From Bacteriovoracaceae bacterium (GTDB taxonomy: Bacteria > Bdellovibrionota > Bacteriovoracia > Bacteriovoracales > Bacteriovoracaceae), in contig JAIPEG010000018.1 of NCBI GenBank assembly GCA_021737405.1, positions 1 through 52,331 of the forward strand: a stretch of DNA of 52,331 nt, in the 5' to 3' direction. Below, one piece after another: positions 33,884 to 43,423 of the stretch. The position numbers and the translations under genes were made by a program. The number at the start of each line of letters is the position of its first letter. Positions within the stretch are counted from its first letter, which is position 1. The notes beneath the pieces were generated by a model. It did not search any database, was not told the origin of the DNA, and saw only the letters and a list, made by a program, of their open reading frames with translations.

Positions 33884-36472
33884 TTAATTAGTGACTTTAT
33901 TTAGCATTTCAACCAGCTTCTGTCTCTCGCTACTGCCGTCTGTCCTAAAGCGAAGCAGTGGTATGCTATATTTAGAGAAAATATGATTTTTTAATTCATC
34001 TCGCTCTGCCTGCTTAGATCCTTCTTTATGATAAGCTACACCATCGACCTCAATCGCAAGCACAGGAGCTTTCCCCATCTTGTCATAGATGAGAAAATCT
34101 ACATGTGATAAAAAGTTTGAAGCATATTGAGCCTCTCTTTCCGTAAGAAGATCTTTATCCTTGATAATCATCCTTAGAGGAATATGATTAGATACGCTTA
34201 ATTTCCCAAATCTCTCCTCTTTCAATACGTCACGAATCAAGACGTTCATTAGGTTTTCACTATCGAACTCAGAAATACGCTTAGACTTTGAAAGAAACTC
34301 CTGCCTCTTCTTAGAGTAGGATTTATATAGATAATCAAATACAGAGTGCACCTTGCTCTCAATGATAGTGAGGTTATTGTACTCGATATACCTAACCAGC
34401 TCCCCAATATTGGTATCTTTCAAGCTATCCTTATCATTTACTACTACAATTAATTGATCAATAGCACGAGAGATAGCAACGTTGAGTCTATTGGCATTGT
34501 CCGTAAACTTTGAAATATCATCATTGACTGTTGAAAGAATGATTACACTATTCTCTCTTCCCTGAAACTTATCAACAGTATCTGCTTTGACATCCATCCC
34601 ATCAAAAGCTTTTTGAAGCTGATTTGTTTGATTTCTAAAGGGAGTTACAATTCCAAGTGAACCATCATCTAGTTTCAGTGATTGCTGAGGGATAATTTCC
34701 TCTTTAATCATATCTATCTGCCTTTGGTTCATGCGATTTCTCTCATGATTTCCTTCAGCGGTCTTATATACGATCATAGGCTCTCTATCGTCTTTCGCTT
34801 CAGTCATAATGATTAGCTGATCGTCATAAAATTTCTTATTGCAAAATTCGATAATTTTAGGACTGCACCTATAATGTTCTCTTAAAACTACCCGCGGAGC
34901 TTCTGGAAACATAGATACCAGTGACGAAAGCAAGCTTTGGCCTTTATATCTATAATATTCAGGAAGGTCATGCTTGTTAAAAATTTCATCAGTGAGCTTG
35001 GCCATTTTTGAATCTACGACATGTGGCAACTGTTTTAAATCGCCAACAACGACTATATTTTCAGCACATGATAGAGCAAGTGCACCCGTACACAGGTCCA
35101 CCTGAGACGACTCATCAATAATCAGATAATCATAATGAACTTTGCTCGAAACTGTTGTTCTTAATGAATAAGCGGTGCTCAGTATAATAGGATAATCTTT
35201 TATGAATTCATTAGAATTCTTCCAAAGATCATCTAATTTGTATTCCGTTCTTTCTCCTGAACCATATCGATATGCCAATTCTGCCTTAAATACCTTCATG
35301 GAGTCTTTAGAATATTTACTCATTTGCTCATCAAATCTATACGAAGCTAGGTCTTTAGTGATTTTTGAAATCGCCTTATTCAATTCAGATTTTTTTAGAT
35401 GATAGAACTGATACTGGAATGCTTGGACTAAGTATTCTTGGGAATACTCTTTAAGCTTTTTATAAACAAACAGCTCTTTGCTTTTTCTACCAGTGAGAAT
35501 TGCAAATATATATTTTATAAATGCAACAAGCCAGCTTCCACTCCTGTAATTTTCACACGTCAGCCATGCATCCAGAGCATCTGATGAAGATTTCAAACTA
35601 TTAATTGGACTTGAATCTAAACTAACTTTTTGACTATCAAGAAACTTCTGAAAATGCTTATTTTCAATTTCTACTTGAGCCAATTCTTGCCTTAAGTTCG
35701 ATAACTCAATTTTTGATTGGAGTTTTACTTTAAGTTCTTCGTGCCTATCTCTAAGACTTTTTTTAAGTTCATCAACTTTATCTTTGGATAATTCCCAATC
35801 ACTCATCGAAGGCAGTGCTTCTTGAGATTTGATAAAGCCCTTTTTATTTTCTCTACTGCCAAGAGATGCCACGATAAAATCAACATTGTCCTTTTCAAGT
35901 TTATCAAATACGTTTTTTATCGCTGAATTATTGCTAGAGACGACAGCGACACTCTCTCCTCTCAATATTATATTTCCCAGCATATTAAGGATCGTTTGAG
36001 TTTTTCCTGTCCCTGGAGGTCCCTCCACAATACTTAATCTATTGTTTAGAGCATTATCTACAGCTGCCTTCTGACTTAAATTGAATCCAAATGGATATAT
36101 CACATCTTGAAAAGAGTAATTATCTCTTCGAATATCAGTTAAAAGCTTTCCGTTAAGAAACTCCGAAAAAATGCTATCTGGATCAACAAAATCAATTTTT
36201 GAATAATTTTGTTTCAAGAAATTAATTTCAGTGCCTTCATCTACTATTGTAGTTAATCCTACTTCGCCTGCGAGATCTTTCAGGTATTCAAAACAATCAC
36301 TTGCACTTTGGCCATTAAGCGAGGATTCAACAATTTCGACATTGTTTGCATTATAGTTAAAACTCTTTCCACTAGAAAAAGTGACCCTGCATTTAGATCC
36401 AACAAACTCGTATTTCTGAACGCTACTTGTTTTGTCTTCACCTTTTAAAAATATTTTGATATTTTTATCCAA
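33884..36472 (-). CDS. SF1B (Dna2/Upf1-like) helicase with C-terminal PD-(D/E)xK nuclease
   Basis: This 862-residue protein begins at TTG, 4 bp after McrC. Walker A VEGPPGTGKTQT is at about 150-161, Walker B YLIIDESSQVD near 455, then GDLKQLP, REHYRC, VDKFQGRE and NVAISRA, all SF1B motifs. A long coiled insertion separates the first two. The last 75 residues (HVDFLIYDK, LAIEVDGVAYH and LRFRTDGS) are a DUF2726/Vsr-like nuclease domain. It is the last gene of the McrBC operon and probably acts with it on modified or foreign DNA. Confidence 0.8.
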   Translation of the reverse strand: MDKNIKIFLKGEDKTSSVQKYEFVGSKCRVTFSSGKSFNYNANNVEIVESSLNGQSASDCFEYLKDLAGEVGLTTIVDEGTEINFLKQNYSKIDFVDPDSIFSEFLNGKLLTDIRRDNYSFQDVIYPFGFNLSQKAAVDNALNNRLSIVEGPPGTGKTQTILNMLGNIILRGESVAVVSSNNSAIKNVFDKLEKDNVDFIVASLGSRENKKGFIKSQEALPSMSDWELSKDKVDELKKSLRDRHEELKVKLQSKIELSNLRQELAQVEIENKHFQKFLDSQKVSLDSSPINSLKSSSDALDAWLTCENYRSGSWLVAFIKYIFAILTGRKSKELFVYKKLKEYSQEYLVQAFQYQFYHLKKSELNKAISKITKDLASYRFDEQMSKYSKDSMKVFKAELAYRYGSGERTEYKLDDLWKNSNEFIKDYPIILSTAYSLRTTVSSKVHYDYLIIDESSQVDLCTGALALSCAENIVVVGDLKQLPHVVDSKMAKLTDEIFNKHDLPEYYRYKGQSLLSSLVSMFPEAPRVVLREHYRCSPKIIEFCNKKFYDDQLIIMTEAKDDREPMIVYKTAEGNHERNRMNQRQIDMIKEEIIPQQSLKLDDGSLGIVTPFRNQTNQLQKAFDGMDVKADTVDKFQGRENSVIILSTVNDDISKFTDNANRLNVAISRAIDQLIVVVNDKDSLKDTNIGELVRYIEYNNLTIIESKVHSVFDYLYKSYSKKRQEFLSKSKRISEFDSENLMNVLIRDVLKEERFGKLSVSNHIPLRMIIKDKDLLTEREAQYASNFLSHVDFLIYDKMGKAPVLAIEVDGVAYHKEGSKQAERDELKNHIFSKYSIPLLRFRTDGSSERQKLVEMLNKVTN

Positions 36473-36476
36473 AACT

Positions 36477-37787
36477 TCATCCCAGCTTTCCGGTTCGATG
36501 CATAGCTATTAAATACATCTCACGAATCCTTTCCTGCGTTCCTTTTAAATCCAACTTTCCTTCACTACTAATCGGCATAAAACCAAGATAGCAGCTATTT
36601 TTAAGCTCTTCACCATTCAAAGCATAATTTTGGAAATCACCGGGGAGAATCAGATCTTCTATGGCTTTTCCATCATCAGTCGAAGGATAAAGCAGATAAG
36701 ATACTGGAGAGCTGTAGTAATGATTATAAACAAATATTTGCTTGAGATCAGCATCGCTTGGTCTTAGATCTTTGGGAATTTTCCATTTGGTATCAAAAAT
36801 AACAGTATATCCACATTTTGCATTTTCAATAACTATGTCTGGTTTTATCAGTTTCTTTTCCCAAAAACGCTTACCACTTCGGTGAACCTGGTACTCATCT
36901 TCTTTGAATTCTTTTTTGCAAATTTTATACATAAACTCTTCGAAAAGTTGGTTCATATCAAAAAGAAAGGAGACGACATTTTCGGAACCAGAACTTAAAT
37001 CTAGTCCTGTATCGTGGATTATTAATTTCGCTAAGGAAATCGCACTTTTATAATAACTATTATTCCGATTGAATGTGATTTTATTAAATACTTTGCTGTT
37101 AACAACATGGTTCCCGACATCTGGGAAAACTGAAAGCAAGTTTTTCCCTGTCTCGATCAGGGACATGTTACTAGTCATATTCAAACTCACTTTCAAAGCG
37201 AGATGGAGAATATAATTTAGGATATTATCTGGCTTATAAACCTGATAGCGGCAAAATGTCTTTGATTTATCTGAAGAGTTCACGATAACATCTCTAGTGA
37301 ATAATATCTTCCCTTTTACTCCTGATATATTTCCATCCTTAAAAGAATATGATCTCCTTAGACCTTGCCTAAGTACTTCCTCAATTTCTTTATAAAATTC
37401 GTAAATATATAAATCTAAAATAGAACTATCTGTAACCTTGAGTAGAGAAATCGTGGATCTCTTGTACCTAAAGCTTTTCGTAAACATTATCATCTGAATT
37501 AGGATGTTGTGCCATTTTCGAGTATCTGTCTCAGATTTATCAATTTTTGGTAAAATGTTGATATTCAGTTTTCCTACACGAAGAAGGCCCACGTAATGTT
37601 TGAGAATAATTTTCTTATGAGACAATGAATAAAAATTTGACGAAATGCGATAATGAAACCGTTGTAGAGAGATAAACTCATCAGAGGTTATCTTAACTCT
37701 CTTTCCATCATCACTGAATAAATCTTCATTTGAACTTGCAACATGTAATGTCTCATGTTCAAAAATATCTATGCTATTTCTTTTCAT
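36477..37787 (-). CDS. mcrC: McrC-like nuclease subunit
   Basis: This 436-residue protein matches the McrC layout: an N-terminal region with YVGLLRVGKLNINILPKI, then helices, then the PD-(D/E)xK core in LIKPDIVIENAKCGYTVIFDTKWK (the PD, D and K are visible). In McrBC systems McrC cleaves DNA when the McrB GTPase ring translocates. It overlaps the McrB gene by 14 bp, so the subunits are coupled. The catalytic residues look intact. Confidence 0.8.
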   Translation of the reverse strand: MKRNSIDIFEHETLHVASSNEDLFSDDGKRVKITSDEFISLQRFHYRISSNFYSLSHKKIILKHYVGLLRVGKLNINILPKIDKSETDTRKWHNILIQMIMFTKSFRYKRSTISLLKVTDSSILDLYIYEFYKEIEEVLRQGLRRSYSFKDGNISGVKGKILFTRDVIVNSSDKSKTFCRYQVYKPDNILNYILHLALKVSLNMTSNMSLIETGKNLLSVFPDVGNHVVNSKVFNKITFNRNNSYYKSAISLAKLIIHDTGLDLSSGSENVVSFLFDMNQLFEEFMYKICKKEFKEDEYQVHRSGKRFWEKKLIKPDIVIENAKCGYTVIFDTKWKIPKDLRPSDADLKQIFVYNHYYSSPVSYLLYPSTDDGKAIEDLILPGDFQNYALNGEELKNSCYLGFMPISSEGKLDLKGTQERIREMYLIAMHRTGKLG

Positions 37788-40700
37788 ATATATTTACAAA
37801 ATCTGATTCTTTGATATTTTCAATATTTTCAATATAATAAACTTCATATTCATCCAGGTCGTCTTTAAAATCCGAATCAAAATCAGCAAAAAACTTTTTA
37901 GTGTTCTTGTGTTTATCATTCTTCTTCACGAAGGAGCTGCCTAGCACAAGCCCAATTTTCTCAAAATCGTTATAAAAGTATTCCTCTAACAATGGAATAA
38001 TCCTGTTTGTAAAACAGCGTTTAAGGCCATCAAAGTCATTCACTTTCAAAAAATAACTGTGTCCTATTGTATGATCTCTGTCTTTAAGAAAATCTATTCT
38101 ATCATTCATAGTTTCAAGCAAAGTCTGCAGGTTAATATTCGCTATCATTTTCCCTTTAAGGACTTCTGGCTCTGGATATTTGGGGATAAATGAGAATCGC
38201 CTGCGTAATGCTATATCTAGTGATTCAACAGACCTGTCGGCAGTATTCATCGTCCCATAAATCCATAGATTATCAGGCACACTAAATTTCTCATCTGAGT
38301 TTGGAATATCTACAGGGATATTTCGCTTATCCTCTTCAATTAAAGTAATCAGCTCTCCGAAAATAGCGGGGATATTTCCCCTGTTAATCTCATCGATAAA
38401 TATGGCAAACTCTTTGTCCTTATGCTTTCTTGCCATGTCACATATTTCTTTAAACTTACCCGGAACCTTTTCATAGCGAATCCCTTCAGCATCGTCCGTG
38501 TCAGGTCTAATACCCAAGATGAAATCTTCGTAAGTAAAATTAGGATGAAATGTTACAAATTTATACCTTTCTTCATCTTCTCTTCCAGATTGACCATTGG
38601 AAATTTTTTCAACAATTTCCAAAACATCTGGAACCATTTCTTTCCATTCGTCGACGAGCTTCCATTTAGAGTTTTCATCTTTTTCAAAGATAAAAGGTTC
38701 CATCCTCTTGTCTTCTCTTGTATTAACATACTTATTTCCTGGAGCAGTATGATTTTGCAGCTGCCCCCAAAGAGTATTATTGACTGACTTATTGTTTTGC
38801 ATCTCAATTTTTGCCTTAATAATTGGATGTTCTTTTATATCTACAACTTTTGTCCATCCACCTAGGTCAGCGAGGGCACACGCTATACACTCCCACCAGC
38901 TAAGTGACTTGACCATTTTGACAATGAAATCATCTTTGCTATCAGCTTGTCCTTTCGAAGTATATTTATCTCTCAGATTGAGTATGGTCATTGTCTTGCC
39001 TGTTCCCGGGGGACCATAAAAAATTTGATTTTTCATAACATTGTCACCTTTTGAAATATTAAGTGCAGTTTCATTTTCTAATCCATATACAGTTCTTAAT
39101 TTTTTTACAAAATCAGGATATCTATCAATATTTGTAAGAGATTTTAGAGCAACTCCTCCATCATCAAGCTCATGGTCCTGTATCTTCAGCCATTCAACAT
39201 TATGATACATCTGATGATCGGTCTTCTTGCTATCATATCCAACACTATCTGAAGTAATCCTGGCCGCTGCTAAAAACTGTGTTCGTCCCTTCTTTACAAA
39301 AACGATATCCCCTTTTCTAATTTCATTTGAGAATTCCCAAATACATAAAGTATTGTTAGTGGGTCTTTTCTCTGGGCTGTATACATTCAAATATTCAGGC
39401 TCAATTTCATCTCTTGACTTAAACTTTCGATGATCTCCAAATTTCGCCCAGCCAATAGAAATTTTACTCAAAGACTGAAACTCGTTCCAAAATTCACCAC
39501 CCTGACCGCAAGCAATCATCCAGTGCTTTGGTTTGTTACTTGCTTCGGTCATACCTTTAAATCCTTCATACTCTTGCTTTGTCATTTTAAAAGTTGTTCC
39601 CTGATTTCCGCCTTTGAATTCCTGAAACCAATCCAAATCTTTTATTGATTCTTTAAGGATTGGTGTATTTGAAATATTTTTTTCAATTTTAATTCCAACT
39701 TTAGTGCCTACTTCCCATTTCATCTCTTGCAGATAGTATTGCTTTTGATCATCATCCTCGCCTTTTTCATAAAGTTCTGAGATAACCTCAAAAAAAGCAT
39801 AGCAACCTGTATTTGAACCAGTGACCCAGATAATGCCCTTGTCCCCAATAGCAATTTTATCCTTATGAGATTTTACCCACCACTCACGTATTGCGTTCTC
39901 ATTTAATGCTCTAGGGACATCATAGATTTGGGGGCTACCTTGGAATATCCAATATGATTCATCTGTAAAACAGCCCCAACGCTCAAGCCCTGGTATTTCA
40001 GCACCAGCTTTTTCTTTATGTATTGTGTTTAGCATTTGGATCAGTTTCTCAGGAGCCTCTGTTAAGTATGCTCCTTGATTCAACTCTAGCTTCTTGTTGT
40101 AAAATATTTTATGAGAAGAATCTAAAAGCTCAATCAAGCTTTTTTTAAATTCTGTACGTTCAAACAAATCGGCTCTGTTAATTCTTGCCTCAAGCTCTTG
40201 ATAATTCCCAAGCTCGATAGAATAACAATCCTTCCCATAGTATTCTGAATCAGGATTTGTTTCTGCATAATCATCATCCAAATCACCTATGACCTTAGAG
40301 ACTCCAATAAAATCCTGATTATCAACAAAATGAAGCACAATGTCGCCTATCTGAATATCTCGCATTAATGAATAGGTATCTCTGCCATCTTTTCCTGCCT
40401 GGGGAGAGAACAGTGTTGTAGAAAACTGCTTATCACCATCTTGACGTTCAGGTTTATTTTTTAATATTGTTTTCTCAATCCATACATTTGGAATACGCTT
40501 GCTGTTAAAGATTTCATTGCTAAGATTTATTCCTTCCTCAACTCCAATAATGTAATGACTTAAAGCATCTAGCTTATACAGGTTATCAAATTCGGGCATC
40601 TCTTCTATTATCTTTTTTTGGATCTCAAGAATCTCTGGATAAACATCTTCAAGTTTGCCTGAGCCAACATTGAAGCCCATTTTTCTCAAAGCATCTCTTG

Positions 40701-41097
40701 TTTTGTTGTTATAAGTAGAGAATCTCTTATTATCAATCCGGTTTAAATAAGCAGTCGCGGCACCTTTTCCAAAATTTTTGTGATCCCTTAGTCGCTTTAT
40801 CCAACTAACAACATCAAAGTTTTCATTAAAAGGTTCAAGGACGAAACTTTTAAATTGTTCGAAATTACTTTCAATATATGCTTTGAATAAATTCTTACCT
40901 CGATGGCCGCCACTCTGAATTCCTCCTCCGGACGCTTTAAAATCATAAAAAAACTTAACAAGCTCTTCTTTAGGCATACTGTTAAGCTTTTTATGAGTTA
41001 AATCATCTTGGTAGCTATTCTCTCTCTTGGAATGTTCGTCGGATTGATACCACTTATCAAAACTATCGAAAATATTTCTAATCTTTTTTGTATCCAT
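37774..41097 (-). CDS. mcrB: McrB-like GTPase with three EVE-like modules
   Basis: This 1107-residue protein starts at 41097, where AGGAT precedes the ATG. Residues 1-200 are a helical domain (with FGKGAATAYLNRID). Three EVE-type modules follow (about 205-365, 375-500 and 535-680), each with a recognisable W...GD pattern such as RDIQIGDIVLHF, KIAIGDKGIIWVTG and EIRKGDIVFV. The McrB AAA+ domain has Walker A FYGPPGTGKT (about 693), the signature IDEINRGNIPAIFGELI (about 904) and TMNTADRSVESLD. EVE folds bind modified bases. Most McrB proteins carry one N-terminal recognition domain, so three in series is unusual. Confidence 0.8.
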   Translation of the reverse strand: MDTKKIRNIFDSFDKWYQSDEHSKRENSYQDDLTHKKLNSMPKEELVKFFYDFKASGGGIQSGGHRGKNLFKAYIESNFEQFKSFVLEPFNENFDVVSWIKRLRDHKNFGKGAATAYLNRIDNKRFSTYNNKTRDALRKMGFNVGSGKLEDVYPEILEIQKKIIEEMPEFDNLYKLDALSHYIIGVEEGINLSNEIFNSKRIPNVWIEKTILKNKPERQDGDKQFSTTLFSPQAGKDGRDTYSLMRDIQIGDIVLHFVDNQDFIGVSKVIGDLDDDYAETNPDSEYYGKDCYSIELGNYQELEARINRADLFERTEFKKSLIELLDSSHKIFYNKKLELNQGAYLTEAPEKLIQMLNTIHKEKAGAEIPGLERWGCFTDESYWIFQGSPQIYDVPRALNENAIREWWVKSHKDKIAIGDKGIIWVTGSNTGCYAFFEVISELYEKGEDDDQKQYYLQEMKWEVGTKVGIKIEKNISNTPILKESIKDLDWFQEFKGGNQGTTFKMTKQEYEGFKGMTEASNKPKHWMIACGQGGEFWNEFQSLSKISIGWAKFGDHRKFKSRDEIEPEYLNVYSPEKRPTNNTLCIWEFSNEIRKGDIVFVKKGRTQFLAAARITSDSVGYDSKKTDHQMYHNVEWLKIQDHELDDGGVALKSLTNIDRYPDFVKKLRTVYGLENETALNISKGDNVMKNQIFYGPPGTGKTMTILNLRDKYTSKGQADSKDDFIVKMVKSLSWWECIACALADLGGWTKVVDIKEHPIIKAKIEMQNNKSVNNTLWGQLQNHTAPGNKYVNTREDKRMEPFIFEKDENSKWKLVDEWKEMVPDVLEIVEKISNGQSGREDEERYKFVTFHPNFTYEDFILGIRPDTDDAEGIRYEKVPGKFKEICDMARKHKDKEFAIFIDEINRGNIPAIFGELITLIEEDKRNIPVDIPNSDEKFSVPDNLWIYGTMNTADRSVESLDIALRRRFSFIPKYPEPEVLKGKMIANINLQTLLETMNDRIDFLKDRDHTIGHSYFLKVNDFDGLKRCFTNRIIPLLEEYFYNDFEKIGLVLGSSFVKKNDKHKNTKKFFADFDSDFKDDLDEYEVYYIENIENIKESDFVNIYEKK

Positions 41098-41099
41098 AA

Positions 41100-43058
41100 T
41101 TATCCTAATGAAACCCACTCCTGCCACGCCTCAAAAATCATCACCATCGCCATCGTATCAAGCTCACAGTAACGAAGAAGAGCACTCGAGAGTTCTTTTC
41201 TTTCTATTTCATTCATTTCACTAAATTGCATTCGTCCATAAGCAGTCAAAGCCGCTCCACCATTTGCCAACTCATCATCTTCCGTTAATATTTCAAAGTT
41301 TTTGTCACTCACGTCCTGAAACATCTTTGGAAGCTTTTTGTATGGGTCAACGATCTTGCCAGCTTTTTCTTCTAACCAAGTCCAGTCCTTGAAATTTAAA
41401 CTTTTGATTCCATCCTTCGCTCCATAAATTGGTTTGGAATATTTCTTTTTAAGGTAATCGCTGGAGTTTAAAACTGCAGGAAGAACGTACTTGATTGAAT
41501 TTGATCCATGAGTATGTGGGTCATAATAGTATCTCTTCACGAGATGCCATAAATCCACCATGTTTCTTTTACCTTCCCACTGCTCAGCACTAGAACTAGT
41601 TGAACTGGTAATTGTTTTTATGAACTTACAAAGGTCATCTCTGTCATCAATATCAGACTCATCTTCCTTAAGCTGGCGGTAGATGTGGTTCAAGAAAGTA
41701 TTTTCATGAGGTGAATATCTAAAGATTGTTCCATCATCATTTTCAAGCTGACGCTTAAACTCCCTTAGAAATTCATAATTAGGAAATTCTCCAACGTTGG
41801 TGTTTAAAAATTCACCTGTATGCTCAACTTTTCCATCCTCATAAACCGTGTGATGAGAAAATTGAAAAGCAATGGCTTCATAAGGACGTCTCCCCTTATT
41901 GAAAGGAATCGCCACCATAGATGTTTCAAAATCGATGAAGTGCAGTGGGTAAGTCCACTTATCCATCTCAAGCTTCATGCCCTCTTTATCAAAGTACGGA
42001 GTAGTATCTCCATTTTGTACTTTCTCAACTTGTAACCACTTTCTCTCTTTTGCAGAAATCCCAGGCTTCCCATCAGTATCAGGTTCGAAATCATCAACAT
42101 CTAAGTCAGTTAGCTTTATCTTGCCATCAGCGATTAACTGATTTTTTCTACTAAACGACCAAATCTCTAATACATTGGGATCTTTAAAATCTGAGTCGTT
42201 CCACTTGAGTGCTTTTTTCCAACACTCCTTGAATCCACTCTTGTACCCCTGGGCCTCATCATCTTCGGAGCACTTAAATTCACAACCACCACAATGAGAT
42301 CCAATTTCAGAAACAATTTTTTTATCTTTCTCATAAGCTGCTGCGAGACAGTCAATACTCTTAAGGAAAGTCCCATCTTCCATAATCTTGTCAATCATGT
42401 CATCAACTGGAACCTTTACTAAGATTTGCTTTTTCAGATCAGAGTCTTTAAGCGTATTTGATACTTTGATCCCGGTTCTATTGGATTCATCTCTAACGAT
42501 TCGAAACTTCTGATTTAACCCATCTACTGGGCATTCAGCATTCTTATCGGCCATCATCAAAAAACTATCAACTTGTGCTTTTGGAAATTTTCCTGACAAT
42601 ACATATTTTTGAAAAGCAACATCATGAAGATATGGTTTCCATCCAGCAGAGATTGTTCCATTCTTGTTTAAAAAGGCATCCTCATCTTCATTGTCAAATG
42701 ACTTTGCCTTGACCTCGATTAGATCAAAGTGATTACCATTTTTAACTAGCACATCAATTCTAATAAAAAGATTATTAAATCTTATGGCAGGTTCATAGAT
42801 TATTACCTTATCTTGCTTCAACAGCTCATTTGTCTGTCTCTCAGCTTCTTCGTAATCGAGAGTAGTGATATCATGACCGCCGGGATGATAGCATTTTGCA
42901 AGTTCACCAACTTGAAATCCACCCTCCGCAAGAGCGGCCAAAAATGAATCATCCATTTTAGAATCGAGGTACTCTTTCTTTTTTGTATAAAAAAGTTTCG
43001 TGGGACATTCCATCCCAAGTTTGAATCTTGATTTTGTTAAATATCTTGGTCCACTCAT
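41100..43058 (-). CDS. Cas4-like/DUF2779 dual nuclease
   Basis: The protein has 652 residues. The N-terminal part resembles Cas4/RecB nucleases, with LTKSRFKLGMECPTKLFY at the start and FIRIDVLVK plus LIEVKAKS (the D and ExK, about residues 100-117). A cysteine cluster (CGGCEFKC...C, about 255-280) may hold an iron-sulfur centre. The C-terminal domain (from about 370) has LHFIDFETSM and ends with LRYCELDTMAMV, the DxE and D of a DnaQ-like exonuclease (DUF2779). GGAG lies before the ATG. It is the first gene of the McrBC operon, 2 bp from mcrB. Confidence 0.75.
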   Translation of the reverse strand: MSGPRYLTKSRFKLGMECPTKLFYTKKKEYLDSKMDDSFLAALAEGGFQVGELAKCYHPGGHDITTLDYEEAERQTNELLKQDKVIIYEPAIRFNNLFIRIDVLVKNGNHFDLIEVKAKSFDNEDEDAFLNKNGTISAGWKPYLHDVAFQKYVLSGKFPKAQVDSFLMMADKNAECPVDGLNQKFRIVRDESNRTGIKVSNTLKDSDLKKQILVKVPVDDMIDKIMEDGTFLKSIDCLAAAYEKDKKIVSEIGSHCGGCEFKCSEDDEAQGYKSGFKECWKKALKWNDSDFKDPNVLEIWSFSRKNQLIADGKIKLTDLDVDDFEPDTDGKPGISAKERKWLQVEKVQNGDTTPYFDKEGMKLEMDKWTYPLHFIDFETSMVAIPFNKGRRPYEAIAFQFSHHTVYEDGKVEHTGEFLNTNVGEFPNYEFLREFKRQLENDDGTIFRYSPHENTFLNHIYRQLKEDESDIDDRDDLCKFIKTITSSTSSSAEQWEGKRNMVDLWHLVKRYYYDPHTHGSNSIKYVLPAVLNSSDYLKKKYSKPIYGAKDGIKSLNFKDWTWLEEKAGKIVDPYKKLPKMFQDVSDKNFEILTEDDELANGGAALTAYGRMQFSEMNEIERKELSSALLRYCELDTMAMVMIFEAWQEWVSLG

Positions 43059-43067
43059 AATAATTTC

Positions 43068-43086
43068 TCCATCGATTTACGATGGA
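43068..43086 (-). promoter_or_regulatory. Hairpin overlapping the Shine-Dalgarno of the McrBC operon
   Basis: TCCATCG and CGATGGA are 7-bp perfect arms around ATTTA. On the minus strand the 3' arm contains the GGA of the GGAG ribosome site. Formation of the stem could limit translation of the first gene. Confidence 0.45.
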
Positions 43087-43182
43087 CACATACCTCTTAA
43101 ATTGCATGAATAATTAACAGCTAACTTATCGGAAATATATGACCATCTTTGATTAATTTGTTTAGAAATATTCGAATTGGAA

Positions 43183-43203
43183 AACTGTTCCATGGAAACA
43201 GTT
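43183..43203. promoter_or_regulatory. 21-bp inverted repeat upstream of the McrBC operon
   Basis: AACTGTT-CCATGGA-AACAGTT, with perfect 7-bp arms, lies about 125 bp upstream of the first gene of the McrBC operon. A plausible operator. Confidence 0.45.
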
Positions 43204-43220
43204 AAGGAAAATTAAACGAC

Positions 43221-43241
43221 AAAAAAGGGGTATTACTCCCC
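43221..43241 (-). terminator. Intrinsic terminator of the integrase remnant
   Basis: On the minus strand GGGG-AGTAATA-CCCC is followed by TTTTTT. It begins 7 bp after the stop of the truncated recombinase and is a textbook rho-independent terminator. Confidence 0.8.
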
Positions 43242-43248
43242 CTAGGAT

Positions 43249-43368
43249 TTACTCATCATCCTCATTCTTATCATCTTCCAAACAGCTGAGTACTTTAGTC
43301 GCCCCTTTGATCTCAATCCCCGCTTTACGGACATAGATTTGAAAGGTTTTCATATCCTGCCATCCACT
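43249..43368 (-). pseudogene. C-terminal remnant of a tyrosine recombinase/integrase
   Basis: The frame on the minus strand reads S-G-W-Q-D-M-K-T-F-Q-I-Y-V-R-K-A-G, then IEIKGATKVLSCLED and a stop. The pattern G-(H/W)-x-D-x-K-T-x-x-x-Y is box II of tyrosine recombinases, with the catalytic Tyr in QIYVR; A-G-I-x-x-K-G-A-T is also common at their C termini. Immediately upstream the frame runs into tmRNA-tail-like sequence, so everything before about the last 39 codons is missing. Its own terminator follows. This is the kind of enzyme that inserts islands at tRNA/tmRNA ends. Translation from the internal ATG at 43353 as a 34-residue peptide is an alternative. Confidence 0.55.
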
Positions 43369-43407
43369 GGTGGAGGTGGTGGGAATCGGACCCATGTCCG
43401 ATGAAAT
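43369..43407 (-). repeat. tmRNA 3'-end-like remnant 2 (possible att site)
   Basis: Aligned by hand without gaps, 26 of 32 bases match the true ssrA tail (44768-44799), and all six differences are transitions, several in paired T-stem positions. On the minus strand it reads T-arm, then CACCTCCACCA with an encoded CCA. The orientation is the same as ssrA. It abuts the integrase remnant, as expected at an island end. Confidence 0.6.
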
Positions 43408-43423
43408 TTCGCCCTTCATTCCG

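Noticed and set aside
38422..38787. 121-residue plus-strand frame opposite mcrB
   Set aside because: It lies fully inside a strongly supported conserved gene, has no ribosome site and matches nothing.
43370..43423. Transposase N-terminal extension of 18 residues from GTG 43370
   Set aside because: These codons are tmRNA-like sequence read through; there is no ribosome site and the recognisable protein begins after ATG 43424.
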